64,000 bases of DNA from Carnegiea gigantea (GCA_029747015.1 JAKOGI010000830.1:301501-365500), one strand, 5' to 3'. Positions 23,351 to 35,384 are shown, counted from the stretch's first letter. Program-made: numbers and translations. The notes: a model not told the origin generated them from the sequence alone.

Positions 23351-25070
23351 TATATCCCAATAAATGTATGTTTAGAGGGATATAATAAATATGAATTGTG
23401 TGCCTACATAGATAAAGGTTGTTCTATTTGTTTTTGAAAAAGATCTTCATTTTCAAAATTCATGTGGGATAAAGCTAAAAATCCTTTATAAGTAAAGATA
23501 GCTAACAAAGCATAATGAGCCACAAGAGGCCACAGAGGGGTTATCAATAAAAATAGGAGGAGTCCTATGAATTATATTAGTCCTGTGGGCTACTTATCAA
23601 CCCTCCCATGATATGATAAATAGCAATGATTTTCAAAGAGTATATTCTCCTTGCATATAAACCATAAACCAAATAGTATTCACAATAAATGGCCCTCCGT
23701 CGCTATTAATAAGTTAAACAACACCTACACTTATTAGAAAATTGAGTTTACATGTAGCCAACATGATGAGAAAGTAATATCTGCATAACGTGAGATAGCA
23801 CTAATAATCTCACTACTCAAGTTATCTATTAAAGAGTAGATTATTGAACAATAAGAGCAATTATGCAAAGAACTCTACTAAAATAATCTTCTACAATTTT
23901 GGGACAAAGGTAAGACATTTGCAAAGATGACTTTATTAAATCCTAACACTATTATTTAAGTTACACAAATGGTGTATACACACCAAATATACAAGATTTT
24001 GATAAACAATTCAAAGAGCTTCTCGATAAATGATTAACTAGAAATAGCAAGAGTCCTCAAACAGTCCCGCTTTCATGGTAAGAAATCATGCTTAAGAAAA
24101 GGCAGAAAAAGCTATAATGGTAATCAACTGTAAAAAAACTTAATGATAATAGTGCCCTTGATAGTTATTATATTCCTATCAAAATAGTCCCTTTTAACAT
24201 AATTCAAGGGGCCTCTTGGTTCTCGAAAATGGATTGCAAAAATGAACACTAGTGAATAAAAATGGCTGAGGAAATCATTCCTTTAACTACATTTTAGTGC
24301 CGCGTAAGAACATTATGAGTGGATAGTAATGTCATTTGGTCTGAAAAATGCACATCAAGTATTCCAATAAGAATAACATGCATCTTGAAGGATCTCAATA
24401 ACTGCTATTTAGTTTACATTGATGATATCCTTATCTTTTCTAAGACCATAGAACAACTCAAAGAAGATGTCATAGCTATCTTATAACAAATTTGAAATAA
24501 TTGAAAGAGGCATTGGTCATATTATTATTCTTGGTAGGAAAAACTATATTTATACTGAATAGGAAATCAAGTTTTTAGGTCTTGAGGTAAAAGCTCGATA
24601 AATCATCCTACAAAAGCATATTCTATTAAAAAAATAGAAAATTTCCCATAAAAAATTGAAGATAGAAAGGAATTTAAAATGTTTCTTGGATGTCTTCCCT
24701 ATACTTCAGATGTCATTAAAGATCTAGCTAAATTGTGAAAGCCATTGCAATAGAAGGTCAAGAAAGCAGTAAGTTAGTCATATACCACTAGTGATTCAAA
24801 GATTGGTCAAAACTTCCAAAAGATATGTAAAAATCTTCTTGTTCTTAATTTATCTAATGAACGAGATGATTTAATTCTTGAGGCAATGCCAGCAACAAGC
24901 ACTGGAGTGCAGTACTCAAAGTCAAAGAAGGATACAAACTTTGTAAATATTGTAGTAGAAGTTTTCATAAAGCAGAATGCAATTATCCCACGATGGAAAA
25001 AGAAATCTTTGAAGTCATAAGTGAAATAGAAAAATTTTTAATCTTTTTAGCCCTAAAGCCTTTTCTTTCA
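23351..25070 (+). pseudogene. Pararetrovirus protease, reverse transcriptase and RNase H remnant
   Basis: A protease-like block at about 23400-23440 has Asp-Lys-Gly at 23411-23419, where Asp-Thr/Ser-Gly is required, followed by CSICF. RT is recognisable at 24385-24480, with YIDDIL at 24415-24432 inside VYIDDILIFSK. A downstream block near 24670-24720 (FLGCLPYTSD) fits the RT connection region. RNase H-like sequence follows at about 24885-25060. Stops interrupt all parts and the protease active site is lost. Translation and copying are not possible. Confidence 0.75.
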
Positions 25071-26342
25071 AAGTGATTGCAAAGGAATACTTGTTTTTGT
25101 GAAAGACAATTTATCAAACATGTAAGCACAAGGGAGACTCATGCGTTGATAATTATGGCTTAACTAGTTTTACTTGATTTTGCTTCATTTCCGCCCGATT
25201 TTGGTGCAACAAGCTTTACTTCATTTTGCTTAGCTTATCACCATGAGATGTGCCTAATTATCATTGGTCTAAGGTTACTCTTGGTGGATATAAATTCAAC
25301 CAAGTAAATTTAGATCATTCTCCACCTAGCAAATATAAACTACCAAAATATCAACACTCTCTCTCTTCCCCTTCACCCATTCCAATGGCCTGCTGCTGCC
25401 ATCACCAGCACGTACTGCCGCCATCGGCTGCTGCAGCTACCCACCATTAGCCTCCAACCATAACCCACAACTCTCACAAACACCAAACATCACCTCCATC
25501 TCTCAAAATCCAAGCTTAAAGTGAGGTAAATCCTAACTTAATTATGTTTAATTTTGGGTTTTCATGTTCGATTTGATTATGGATCGTGTTATCTTGGTAT
25601 AAACAACTATTACTTTGATGTTTTAATTGTTGGTTAAGCTTCAAAGCATGCAAGGGTTGGGGTTGCTCATGATCATGCAAGCGTAAATTAAAATGATGGA
25701 TTTGGATTGTTTTTGTATTTGATTTTGTAGTCTTTAATCCTCTTGGTGATCATGATGATGTTTATGTTCAGTTTAGATGAGTTTAAATGCAAGAACAAGT
25801 TGGTCATAAGTTAGGGTTTTGGTGATCAAGCATGGGTTGATTTATTTCTAGTATCAAGTATATTATTTGTGTATATTTGGATAAAGAAATGAATCTTAGA
25901 TGTGTTATTTAACTTGGAAAATCACTTGAGGTGATTTTGTATAAAGGGGTGGATTATAAAAATTTTCTCTATTGATTATAAAAGGTTATTTTGCTCATTT
26001 ATGCAAATAAGTAAGCTTATGGATGTGTTTTGAGTGATTTTGAAAAGAGAAGAATTGAAAATTTGATGTGGATAATTATGGAGTAAATTTGAGCAATGTG
26101 GCTTTGTAAGGTGATGATTGTTAAATGATTTTAAGGAGTAATTTTAGATGGGGAATTATGTGAAAAGAAGGGGGGAAACAAGAACAGTAGGGTTGTGAAT
26201 AGACCTGAAACAGGGGTCACTTTGCAATTAAACTGGTACTGTTTGGCCTATCGAAACATTTTCGTTTTTGGTGGGAAGATAGATTAATGCGTTATCTTTC
26301 CAATACCTTCATTCTGAATTGTGTGGAAAACGTTGTGGGTCT
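25071..26342. other. Unassigned region, LTR-like in character
   Basis: No gene with support. A TATA-like GGATATAAATTC near 25290 is followed by CT-rich sequence and then a long T/G-rich stretch, which looks like the leader side of an old LTR. A 66-residue open frame at 25250-25450 is low-complexity (Ser/Pro/His/Ala-rich) and not convincing. Confidence 0.3.
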
Positions 26343-27069
26343 ATTCAATAAAGTAAGAATTTGAATGAAAATGAAGATTAAAGAGAAAGAAAAAGCTAGT
26401 TGTGTCAGAACTTCATTACTCTTGAAGTGTGGGCTACAAAATGAAACTAAATCTACACTAATCTCTCCTAAGCCCTAGGCTAAACTCTATTCTTAAAACC
26501 TAAAAATTAGATTCTCACACAAATAGGGGAAGGGACTTTAAATAGATCCCGATACAACAAATTTGCCACGGTCATGCTATGTGCATTGGCAGATCATGCC
26601 ACATTTCTAAAATTGTGCACGGAAACAGAGCAGAAACAGGATTTGGCATGGCCATGCCACTTGGCACCAACACACTTTATGGCCTGGCATTGACAACCTT
26701 TGCCAACAGGCACTGGTGGCCCATACCAAATTTTTGCATTGTTCTTCTTCCTTGTTTCTCCCACAACTTTTGTATTTGTTGACCCGACCTCGCTTCATGG
26801 TTATCCTTTATGGACCCGTACTATGCATGGAGCATTTAAATTTAAGATATATTTTTTAAAAAAATAAATTAAGAATGTAAAAATCAATGACAAAGACTCT
26901 TATGGTTGTATATGTGTAGAAATTAATATTGTGTACTAATCAATATTTATCAAAATTGTCCTTATAGAAAGTCAGACGCTTATTATGTTTTAATTTAAGT
27001 TTTTCAAAATTAAAGTTTTGCTTAACATTGAAGAATATATTTCTTTGCATTGAATTCGGATTATAAACG
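26343..27069. repeat. Inverted repeat, left arm
   Basis: Reverse complement of 27627-28355 with only scattered differences. Its outer part is Z LTR sequence on the minus strand. The inner part (about 26850-27069) is not in the other Z copies of this window. Confidence 0.85.
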
Positions 27070-27626
27070 CGAGATAGAAACATTAAATTTACTAACTAAA
27101 AGAAGAGAGAGAAGGGGGAATACCTGAAAAGCATCAGTATTCTACGTTTAATCGGGAAGATGTGGATATGAAGCACGCTACAGAACTATTACTATATGGG
27201 TGAAAAATTATGAAAATCCTAAGTCTATTCAAGTGATGGTCGACTTATCTTTTTAATAATATTTTTTAATGGTTTATTTATTAGACATCGTGCAAAAGCA
27301 TGGGTTTATCTTATTAGGCATCAAGAAAGGGTTATGTGGTATATTTTAATTTGCTTTCTCTACATTGTACGTAGTAGCTATGTAATGGAAGTTTACTTAT
27401 AGTAGAAATTTAGATTGTATCATTCCAAATCATAATTACTAATGGTGTATGATGTTGAAATGAGCAATATTTTATATTTTTTGTTGTTGAAATGAACATC
27501 AATATTTTACATGTTTTGGTGTTGAAATGAGCAAGCATATTCTATATTTAATCAATTTTCAATAATTAATGTGTTTCTTTTTTTCAAAAAAAGGACAAAT
27601 TTGAAAAATATTGATTTCTTATCTGC
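27070..27626. other. Spacer of the inverted repeat
   Basis: 557 bases, AT-rich, no gene. It holds three near copies of GTTGAAATGA(G/A)CA (about 27450-27530). Confidence 0.6.
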
Positions 27627-28355
27627 CGTTTATAATCCGAATTCAATGCAAAGAAATATATTCTTCAATGTTAAGTAAAACTTTAATTCTGAAAAACTTA
27701 AATTAAAACATAATAAGCGTCTGACTTCTTATAAGGACAAATTTGATAAATATTGATTAGTGCACAATATTAATTTCTACGCATATACAACCATAAGAGT
27801 CTTTGTCATTGGTTTTTACATTTTTAATTTATTTTTTTAAAAAAATGTATCTTAAATTTAAATGTTGCATGCATAGCACGGGTCCATAAAAGGATAACCA
27901 TGAAGCAAAGTCGGATCAACAAACACAAAAGCTGTGGGAGAAAGAAGGAAGAAGAACAATGCAAAAATTTGGCATGGGCCACCAGTGCCTGTTGGCAAAG
28001 GTTGCCAATGCCAAGCCGCAAGGTGTGCCGGTGCCAAGTGGCATGGCCATGCCAAATCCTGTTTCTGCTCTATTTCTATGCACAATTTTAGAAACTTGGT
28101 ATGATCTGCCAATGCACATAGCATGACCGTGACAAATTTGTTGTGTCGGGATCTATTTAAAGACCTTTCCCCTATTTGTGTGAGAATCTAATTTTTAGGT
28201 TTTAAGAATAGAGTTTAGCCTAGGGCTTAGGAGAGATTCGTGTAGATTTAGTTTCATTTTGTAGCTCATGCTTCAAGAGTAACGAAGTTCTGACACAATT
28301 AGTTTTTTCTTTCTCTTTAATCTTCATTTCCATTCAAATTCTTACTTTATTGAAT
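27627..28355. repeat. Inverted repeat, right arm
   Basis: Pairs with 26343-27069. The right arm runs on without a break into the rest of the Z LTR (to 29005), while the left arm ends at 26343. The right side therefore looks like the source and the left like an inverted, truncated copy. Confidence 0.85.
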
Positions 28356-29005
28356 TTGTTTTACTAGTTTAATGCCCACATTTTCATGGTTTTGTTTGTT
28401 GATGGATTGAAATTAGGGTCTCCATTTTCCAATCATCCTGCTATTCTCTTATATACTCTTAACCTCTCATTCTTTTACTCCATGAATGTAAATTTCAACT
28501 TCTTTCTCTCTTCTCCATCTTAGGGTTTGAAAATTGATTTTTACAAGTTTAAGTTTTTAGATCTCAATAGGTTATATTAGGAGTAGTTGAGATAGAGTAG
28601 TGAGAATAAGCAGAGAACCCAGCTCCAATCATTATCAATTTGCTCCAACAATGGAGGCCTACATCTGTCACTGGATTTTCAAGCTTTTCAGGTATTCCCC
28701 TTTCTCTTTCTTCTATTAGTTAGTAAATTTAATATTTTCTTAGTTAATTAGATATTTGCTAGTTATTGTTAGTTAATATCACATTTTTTTGTTGATTTTG
28801 TTTATTATATTTTGTACAGTTTAGTTTAATTAATCACGTTTAAATTAGAACTAGTAAGTAACTATTTAATTAATCATGTTTAGTCATATTTATCGCTTTC
28901 CTAGGTTAAAATTGGGGTCAAAAATAACAAGTGACTTGATTTTCACACCATCCTAGAGAATGACAAATTTCCATCCCTACTCCTCCTCAACAACTACATT
29001 GTACA
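27888..29005 (+). repeat. Z LTR, forward copy 1 (5' LTR of a tRNA-Asp-primed gypsy element)
   Basis: Ends TTGTACA three bases before a tRNA-Asp primer site, so this is a 5' LTR. Its left edge is set where similarity to the copies at 34377-36084 and 29975-31180 begins (about AACCATGAAGCAA). The true 5' end is missing, replaced by inverted-repeat sequence. Confidence 0.75.
28154..28161 (+). promoter_or_regulatory. TATA-like box in Z LTR
   Basis: TATTTAAA, also present in the reverse copy as TTTAAATA at 30748-30755. Plausible LTR promoter. Confidence 0.4.
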
Positions 29006-29008
29006 AAT

Positions 29009-29026
29009 TGGCGCCGTTGCCAGGGG
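29009..29026 (+). promoter_or_regulatory. Primer-binding site, tRNA-Asp, of element Z
   Basis: TGGCGCCGTTGCC followed by AGGGG. The first 13 bases match the complement of plant tRNA-Asp exactly. It lies three bases after the LTR end. Confidence 0.85.
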
Positions 29027-29236
29027 CGATGGCGTGAAATTAAGTTACTTTTTGTAAATATGACCCCTTTAGTCCATTGTACGTTTGTGTAGTCTCCTTT
29101 ATTGCTTCTTTATTTTTTCTTTTGAGATGTATAGCAACTCCTTATTTAGATGACATTGAAAAGCACTAAAAAAATTAGAAAATGTGAAAAATCCAAAACA
29201 ATTAAAACACCTGAAAACCCAAAAAGTTGAGGCTCA

Positions 29237-29974
29237 TTGGATGTTAATGATAAGCTTAGGAATTTTGAGAAAACAAATGTGGTTAATGTTAAGCCCCAGT
29301 TTACTAAACTTGATGAGCCTATTCTTGAAATAGCGAAACCCAACCCATCATGCTCATTGAGAGATCACTTCTATCATCCCCGACCTTCCCCACAATCATG
29401 TTTTGACCACCTTCATATCCCCTAGGATGTGATATTTGAGCTTAACCTAGATTATATTGGCACGCTTCCAAAATTTACCAACTTTGAGGACCCTTATTAT
29501 CTATTCATGAGTTTGGAGAGGCGTGTTCATTAATTCACATGCTTAGGGCATCAATTGAAGTTGTGAGGATGAAATTCATTCCCTTTTCTCGTAAAGATGA
29601 TGCTAAGAAGTGGATGCATAGTCTTAAGTTGGTTCTATTAAATGTTGGAACTCTTTTGTTGATATCTTGCTTAAGAGATACTTTCCCACTAGTAAGACCA
29701 TTAGACTTAGGAATGAAATCCTATCTTTTGTCCAACTTGAACATGAGCCTTTTTGAAAGTATATGAACAGCTTTAAGGAGTTACTTACCCAACACCCTCA
29801 ACATGGTTTAAAGAGATGAAATTTGTATCAAATAGCTTGTAAGGGTTTGGATATGAGTACTAGTACAATGGTTGAATCTACATATGGGAGAGTTCCTTTG
29901 TGAGAAGGCTAATAAGGCTTGGGACTTTCCTGAGGATTTAAGTGATACGACATATGAGTGGGAGACAATTAGGG
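29237..29974 (+). pseudogene. gag: gag remnant of element Z (Athila-like)
   Basis: Blocks FIPFSRKDDAKKWMHSL and, later, WDFPEDLSDTTYEWETIRES resemble the Athila-2/3 gag blocks LIPFTLKDSAKRWMYDL and WEFLEDLAEKTMQWE. There is at least one frame change between about 29425 and 29540, and stops at about 29423, 29763 and beyond. It stops abruptly where a reverse Z LTR begins. No zinc knuckle or pol remains. Confidence 0.7.
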
Positions 29975-31180
29975 AAAGTGGCAAATGCTCTAGGTTGCTG
30001 TGGAAATCAAATCACTAGTTATTTTTGGCCCCAACTCTAACATAGGGAAATCGATGCGTGTGACTAAGCAAGATTAATTCACTCATTATTCACTAATCCT
30101 AAGCTAAATATGACTAATTAAACTAAACTAAAACAAGACACAATTAACAAAATCAATAAAAAAATGATATTAACTAATAATAATGAGCAAAACATCTAAT
30201 TAACTAAGAAAACATTAAATTTGCTAACTAAACAAAGAGAGAGAAAGGGGAATATCTCGTAAACTTAAAAATCCAACCATGGATGTTAGCCTCCATTATT
30301 GAAACAAGTGGATGATGATTTGAGGTGGATTTTCCACTTATTCTCACTAATCTAGTTTAACTAAAATTGAATTATAAAAATGAGTTTTCAAATCGTAAGA
30401 TGGAGGAAAGAGAGAGAGCTTGAAATTTGAATTCTTAGAGAAAGAGAATGAGAGATTTAGAGTGAATAAGAGAATAGAAGGATGATTAGGAAAGGGAGAC
30501 ACATATAAACAAACAAAAGCATGTAAATTTGAGCATTAAATAAGTAAACCAAACTCAACAAAGTAAGAACTTGAATAGAAATCAAGACTAAAGAGAGAGA
30601 AAGAAAGCTAATTGCATCAAAACTTCATTACTCTTGAAATTTGGCTACCAAATGAAACAAAATCTACACTAATCTCTCCTAAATCCTAGTCTAAACCCTA
30701 TTCTAAAAACCTAAAAACTATATTCTTCTAGAAATGCGAGAAGGGGCTTTAAATAAATCCCAATACAGCATATGTGCCATAGTCGTGCCGTGTGGAATAG
30801 TTAGACTATGCCAAATTTCTGAAATTCTGGACAAAAATAGAGCAGAAATAGGATTTGGCAGAGCTGTGCCACTTGATATGGGCACCCCATGCCATCTGGC
30901 ACTGGCAACCCCTGCCAAATTTCTGCATTGTTTTTCTTCCTAGTTTCTACCACAATTTTTTTGTTTGTTGACCCGACTTGCTTCATAGATATTCCGGGTT
31001 ATCTTCCAAGGTGGTTCGGGTTAATGTGCCTAACTTCTGGCATGCTTTGTAACAATTGTCCACCATTTGTGCAATTTTCTTTATTACCAGCAAAATTAAC
31101 AAAACACTAATGAACAACCTAACTTGCTAATCATTTGAGCTAAATCTAGGTAGAATGAGGAGTAACATTCACACGTGTCA
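29975..31180 (-). repeat. Z LTR, reverse copy
   Basis: Reverse complement of the forward Z LTR, starting TGACACGTGTGAATG on the minus strand (right end at 31180). It lacks the last 50 or so bases of the LTR. It joins the gag remnant directly on its left and the H repeat directly on its right. Confidence 0.75.
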
Positions 31181-33396
31181 TGCCCAAAATATTGCCATTC
31201 TTAAATTGCTAAAAAATCATTTTCCTTGCAGTGTATGCATTCTTTATTCAATGACGGAGCTTGTTTAAATACGACTTTCCTTTAAATGTTATCTAGTCAC
31301 TTCATGCCAAGTCACTCGGGACAATATGAACCTGCAACACATGCACAGAGCTCTTTTTCAAGAAAAGAATAATTAATAATCATTAAATAAAATCTCGCTC
31401 ATCATTTGATAACAATGCCTTCAATTTATTTTGCAATGTACCTTGAATTCATGTGATCAAAATTAGCTGAAAAGGAGTTTCTAAACATAATCACCACAGA
31501 ACACTGATTAGTCATTTTTTTAATCTTGTTGTATTAAGCATGATTAGTGCGTAGGGTGTTATATTCTTTGTCCCTTAAAATAAGTTTCATTCTTGATACA
31601 TACAATTTTCCTTATTAATCTATTTTGATTGCTTAGAAATATTTACTTTCCATTCTTTCTTTGATTTTCCTCAGTAATCAATTCCTATTTCTATAATATA
31701 GTTATATTGTCATTGTCCTTGGGCTTTATTCATTCATGACTATGCGTCTTTCATGGCTAAGAGTTAGGACCATGAGTTTCCATTTACTGAACTCCTTTGT
31801 AACTTCCACGAGCTTCTCGTCTTACTTAGCTACGGTGCTATCTACGTATATTTTTCAAGAATCTATCATACATTATACATGGTGCATGTCTTTACTACAA
31901 GATAGACTCATAAATTACAAATTTACGTACGTTTTGTATGAGGATTTGGTAAATGTCAAGTGCTTTCATGACTGTTACACCCAAATCGTCTTGCCCACTT
32001 TATTAAAAAATTTTGAAATGCTCTATTCATCAGTCAAAATCTTACCACTTCTCGCCTTTTTTGCTTTTGGGGACATAATTCCTTCAATGGTCTCCCAAAT
32101 CAAAATTAGCTTTAAAATGCATCTTATAAATGCTATTCCAAAAAAGGAGCAGTCTTCTTTTTCCTTTTTCTATCTTTTCTTCTCACAAGTTCTAGACATT
32201 TCCATAATAGCCTTAAAATTCTGTTCATGGATAACTCTTATTGTAAATATATGTAATTTCCACCTTTTCATAGGTCTTGAATCCATTATTAAAAGCATAT
32301 TCTTTCATGCATTAGCTATATCTTTGGCATTAAATTTATCACTTTAAGTCTAGAAGATTTTTCTTTGCATAAGTGTACGACATATAATTTAGAGTATCCT
32401 TTTTTCCAACATGGCATCTCTACATAGCTTCATCACCTCTTCATCATTGCTAATCACTCAAATGGTGTTTGTCCACTTTCTCGATACCATAAGTCAACAT
32501 CAAATATTCTAACTTAGTTGAGTGACTCGCAATAGACTATAACAGCTTTCATCCCCATAGATTATTGTAAGTAATCCCCTACATTAAATTTTCATGGGTC
32601 GTATACCTAATGTCTTATTGAATAACAATATCATCTCCTCACCAATGGCCTATGGTTAACTCTTTAATAGGCGGTGATTGTGTCACCTCTTTTTTTAGTT
32701 CTTTATAAGCTTAATTATGGATACATGTACATATTGGCACTTCTGAAATATGTCAACTTATCCATGAGCTTCTTTTTATTATTTCACTTATTTAATCTAG
32801 TTATCATGGCATGCAATATATAATAATCCCTTTGTCCTTACTAATAACTCCTATGGATTCTCTTTTATTAACACTTACTTAATTGTCTCTATTTCACTAG
32901 CATTCTTGGCCTAAAGCTCACTTTAGTCTATCTTCTGAAGGGGGTTAGGTCTCCAAGCTGTCCATGATCTCATAATCCTTGTAAAGGTAGAGTATGCTCT
33001 AGTGCCTTATACTCTATAAGCACCTGAATATTTTGGTGAACGTAACACACAAGAATAGTGTTCATAACATATTGTTCTTCAGCTCGCACCTTTTTCATAT
33101 TGTCCTTTTCAGTCGTACAATCTCCCAAATTTTAACCTCTTATCTCTTCAAAGAACTATCCTTGATGGAAAGCACAATTGAAACTCTTACCATTAATTAA
33201 GCTCTTGTACAACACATTGTAAAATTCAGGTCTTTTGATTATTGCTACTAAAAATACTATTCTACTTTATGTTACCCACATGGATTAATTATTACTTATG
33301 TGCTTCAAATTATCATATTCCATGTGCCCTGACTTTGTTCTTATATATATAGATTACTCATCCTTCGAAGCATCAAAGCATCAAATTTGGGAATTA
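31181..33396 (-). mobile_element. H repeat, second copy without the copia insertion
   Basis: 31181-32695 matches 36191-37737, and 32696-33396 matches 11376-12080. The two parts are joined here without copia, giving the empty target site around 32690-32700. The LTR-like block (31181-31560) has a minus-strand TATTTAAA at 31264-31271 and is followed by the AAGGGACAAAGAA stretch, where the other copy has a purine-rich AAGGGGAGAATAA. Confidence 0.65.
31736..32347 (+). CDS. Open frame of 203 codons inside H, probably not a gene
   Basis: The longest open frame here with no transposon domain. It is rich in Phe, Leu, Ser and Ile and would be hydrophobic throughout. The matching place in the third H copy (36752-37021) keeps only 89 codons, so the frame is not preserved. 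Minus-strand reading of the same DNA gives fragments such as EVTKEFSKWKLMVLT. I consider it a chance opening in AT-rich repeat DNA, listed because of its length. Confidence 0.12.
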   Translation: MTMRLSWLRVRTMSFHLLNSFVTSTSFSSYLATVLSTYIFQESIIHYTWCMSLLQDRLINYKFTYVLYEDLVNVKCFHDCYTQIVLPTLLKNFEMLYSSVKILPLLAFFAFGDIIPSMVSQIKISFKMHLINAIPKKEQSSFSFFYLFFSQVLDISIIALKFCSWITLIVNICNFHLFIGLESIIKSIFFHALAISLALNLSL

Positions 33397-34376
33397 AAGC
33401 ATTATATATGAAGAACTCCTGCGAGCATGCTACTTAAAACTTTATTAGACTCAAAATATCAAGTTACCCTAAACTAGGTAAGACGCCAATAAACACAATA
33501 CAAATTAAGATTGCTTCTTGAGAATTAAGGTGATAAAGTTCTGATAAAATAAATACGTTAAGCCCAGTTTATAAGTCATAAGCCTTCTAAATCACTAGAT
33601 CAAAGCAAATCAAAAGCAAGAAACCTAGCCTTATTATGCGTAAATTTTCTCAATTAAACAAACATGAACTGCTACAAATACACCAAAGGCACTTCATATT
33701 ATCACCGCATAAATCAAATTAATTTGGTGAGTTCATTGATGCAATCATCTTTTGCAAGAAGTGCTAAAAGCCTATGAACAAACCCAAACTAATATAATAC
33801 TCGAATTCATTACAAACAAAGTAGAGAAACATGATAGGAATCCTAGGTGCAAATTCAAAAAAGATATAAAGGTAAACCAAATTAAAATTGTAAGAAGATC
33901 ATAATCTTATAACAATTGAAGACAAGCTCAAGGAGATTCAAAGCTCTTAAAATAGGTTGGTTGATGATGTACTAACTATATCCATTTCCAATAAATCCCA
34001 CGCTGCACACAATTTCTTTTTCCAATGTGGATCATGTGAGTGAAGAACGAAGAAAGCAGTGCAGACTATATGGCCCAAGGATTTTGCCAGAAAGAGCAAT
34101 TAGAGAGAGTAATAATGAAGGGATCTTTTTTATTTATATTTTAGTAACTTTCTGAAGAAATGGGAATCGATGAATTTTATTTTTTGTTGGGTTGTGGATG
34201 ATTGAATACCATGCCTCTTGGCTTTAATATATGGCAATTGCATGTGCTTACTACAAAAGAGCGATGTTATTGTGGCAAATTTTGCTTTGTTGCTAATTTT
34301 TCATTTTTAAAGATACTTTGTAGCAATTTTTTCATTTTTAAAGATACTTTGTAGCAATTAAAAAATTACTATTTTG
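33397..34376. other. Unassigned AT-rich interval
   Basis: No gene seen. It ends in a short tandem repeat directly before a Z LTR. TTACTACAAAAGAGCGATG near 34250 is only weakly like a CACTA terminus. Confidence 0.4.
34292..34353 (+). repeat. 31-bp tandem duplication
   Basis: Two units, 34292-34322 and 34323-34353, sharing TTTTTCATTTTTAAAGATAC and differing at two or three bases. Confidence 0.85.
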
Positions 34377-34752
34377 TGATACGTGAATTTTATACCACAT
34401 TCTACCTATACTTAGTTCAAATAATTAGTGAATTAGATTATTTATTAGTGTCTTATTGGTTTGGCAGGTAATAAAGAAAACTGCATAAATGGTGGATAAT
34501 CATTGCAAAGCATGCCAAAAGTTAACCACGTTAACTTGAAAGACGTTGAAGTATAACCATGAAGCAAGGCCAAGTCAACATACAGAGAAATTCTGGGAGA
34601 AACAAGGAAGAAGAACAATGCAGAAATTTGGCATAGGCTACCAGTGCTAGGGAGCACAATATGCCTGTACCAAGTGGCACGACAGTGCCAAATCCTACCT
34701 CCGCTCTATTTATGTATGCAATTCTAAAAACTTCGCACCGTCTGCCAGTGCC

Positions 34753-35384
34753 CAGGAATGTTCATTATTCAGTCCGAAACTGGACGGAAATGAAGACAAG
34801 TCAAAACTAAACCAGGTCGAGTAAATTTAGTCCGGTACACGGTCCATGAATTTTTCTTATTCGGTGGTCGGTCCGGACCGAGGATGGGATAAAACAAATT
34901 ATGGACTATCAAGTTGGTCAGCAAAGTGGCCCATATGTAATTAAAATTGGGGTTTTTGATCTGAGTTTTGTTGGCTATCCCAACCTCCCATTTTACCTAT
35001 TGCTCTTTCACCTCTTGCTCTCTCTCTCTCTCTCTCTCACTATTTTGTTGGCCCGTATATAGTTAAATGTTCTAATTTTTTTAAATAAAGTTTTAATCTC
35101 AAATAAACTCTTAGTTTTTTAATACAACAAAATCGCCCTAAAATCCTAGATCTAGGCATCCTATTTTAGTTGAGGTTGCTTAATCCATAAAAGACGAAAA
35201 CTTGAAATCTCCTAATCAATACGATTTGTCCGATCTAGTCTGGTCCAAATTTTTCGATCCAGTCCTGGCTCGGTCTAACTTTTATTTGGTTCGATCTATG
35301 GTCCATGTTCGTATTCTTATTCAGTCATCGGTCCAAACTAATCCGGTCTAGTTCGAGCTGAGTTTGGACCAATGAACACCCCTA
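34753..35384. mobile_element. hAT-type non-autonomous element, 632 bp
   Basis: Ends CAGGAATGTTCATT and AATGAACACCCCTA are imperfect inverted repeats. They are flanked by CCAGTGCC (34745-34752) and CCTGTGCC (35385-35392), an 8-base target duplication with one difference. The uninterrupted Z LTR at 28106-28138 shows the region without it. There is no transposase. The inside is rich in GGTCCGG/CCGGTCC-like words and has a CT microsatellite (about 35017-35038). Confidence 0.8.

Larger units (their letters stand above)
18983..25070 (+). mobile_element. Endogenous pararetrovirus remnant (Caulimoviridae), degenerate
   Basis: Order on the plus strand: a tRNA-Met-type primer site, a helix-rich N-terminal reading, a coat-protein-like region with a Cys-rich zinc motif, an unassigned middle region, an aspartic protease motif, reverse transcriptase (YIDDIL) and RNase H-like sequence. 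There are no LTRs. The CxCx2Cx4Hx4C-type finger followed by an acidic tail fits Caulimoviridae rather than a retrotransposon. The order of finger, middle region, protease and RT resembles the cavemovirus/solendovirus group; that assignment is tentative. Stops and frame changes are everywhere and a 1.4 kb transposon is inserted, so it is non-functional. Confidence 0.78.

Noticed and set aside
26579..26782. Similar short open frames recurring at 26579-26782, 27916-28119 and 30734-30943 as a possible small gene family
   Set aside because: They are the same stretch of Z LTR in different orientations; the shared peptide (MCIGRS, RAETGFGMAMPLG) reflects DNA repeat identity.
34240..34290. Possible CACTA transposon terminus (TTACTACAAAAGAGCGATG)
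   Set aside because: Only a weak match and no opposite terminus or 3-base duplication was found.
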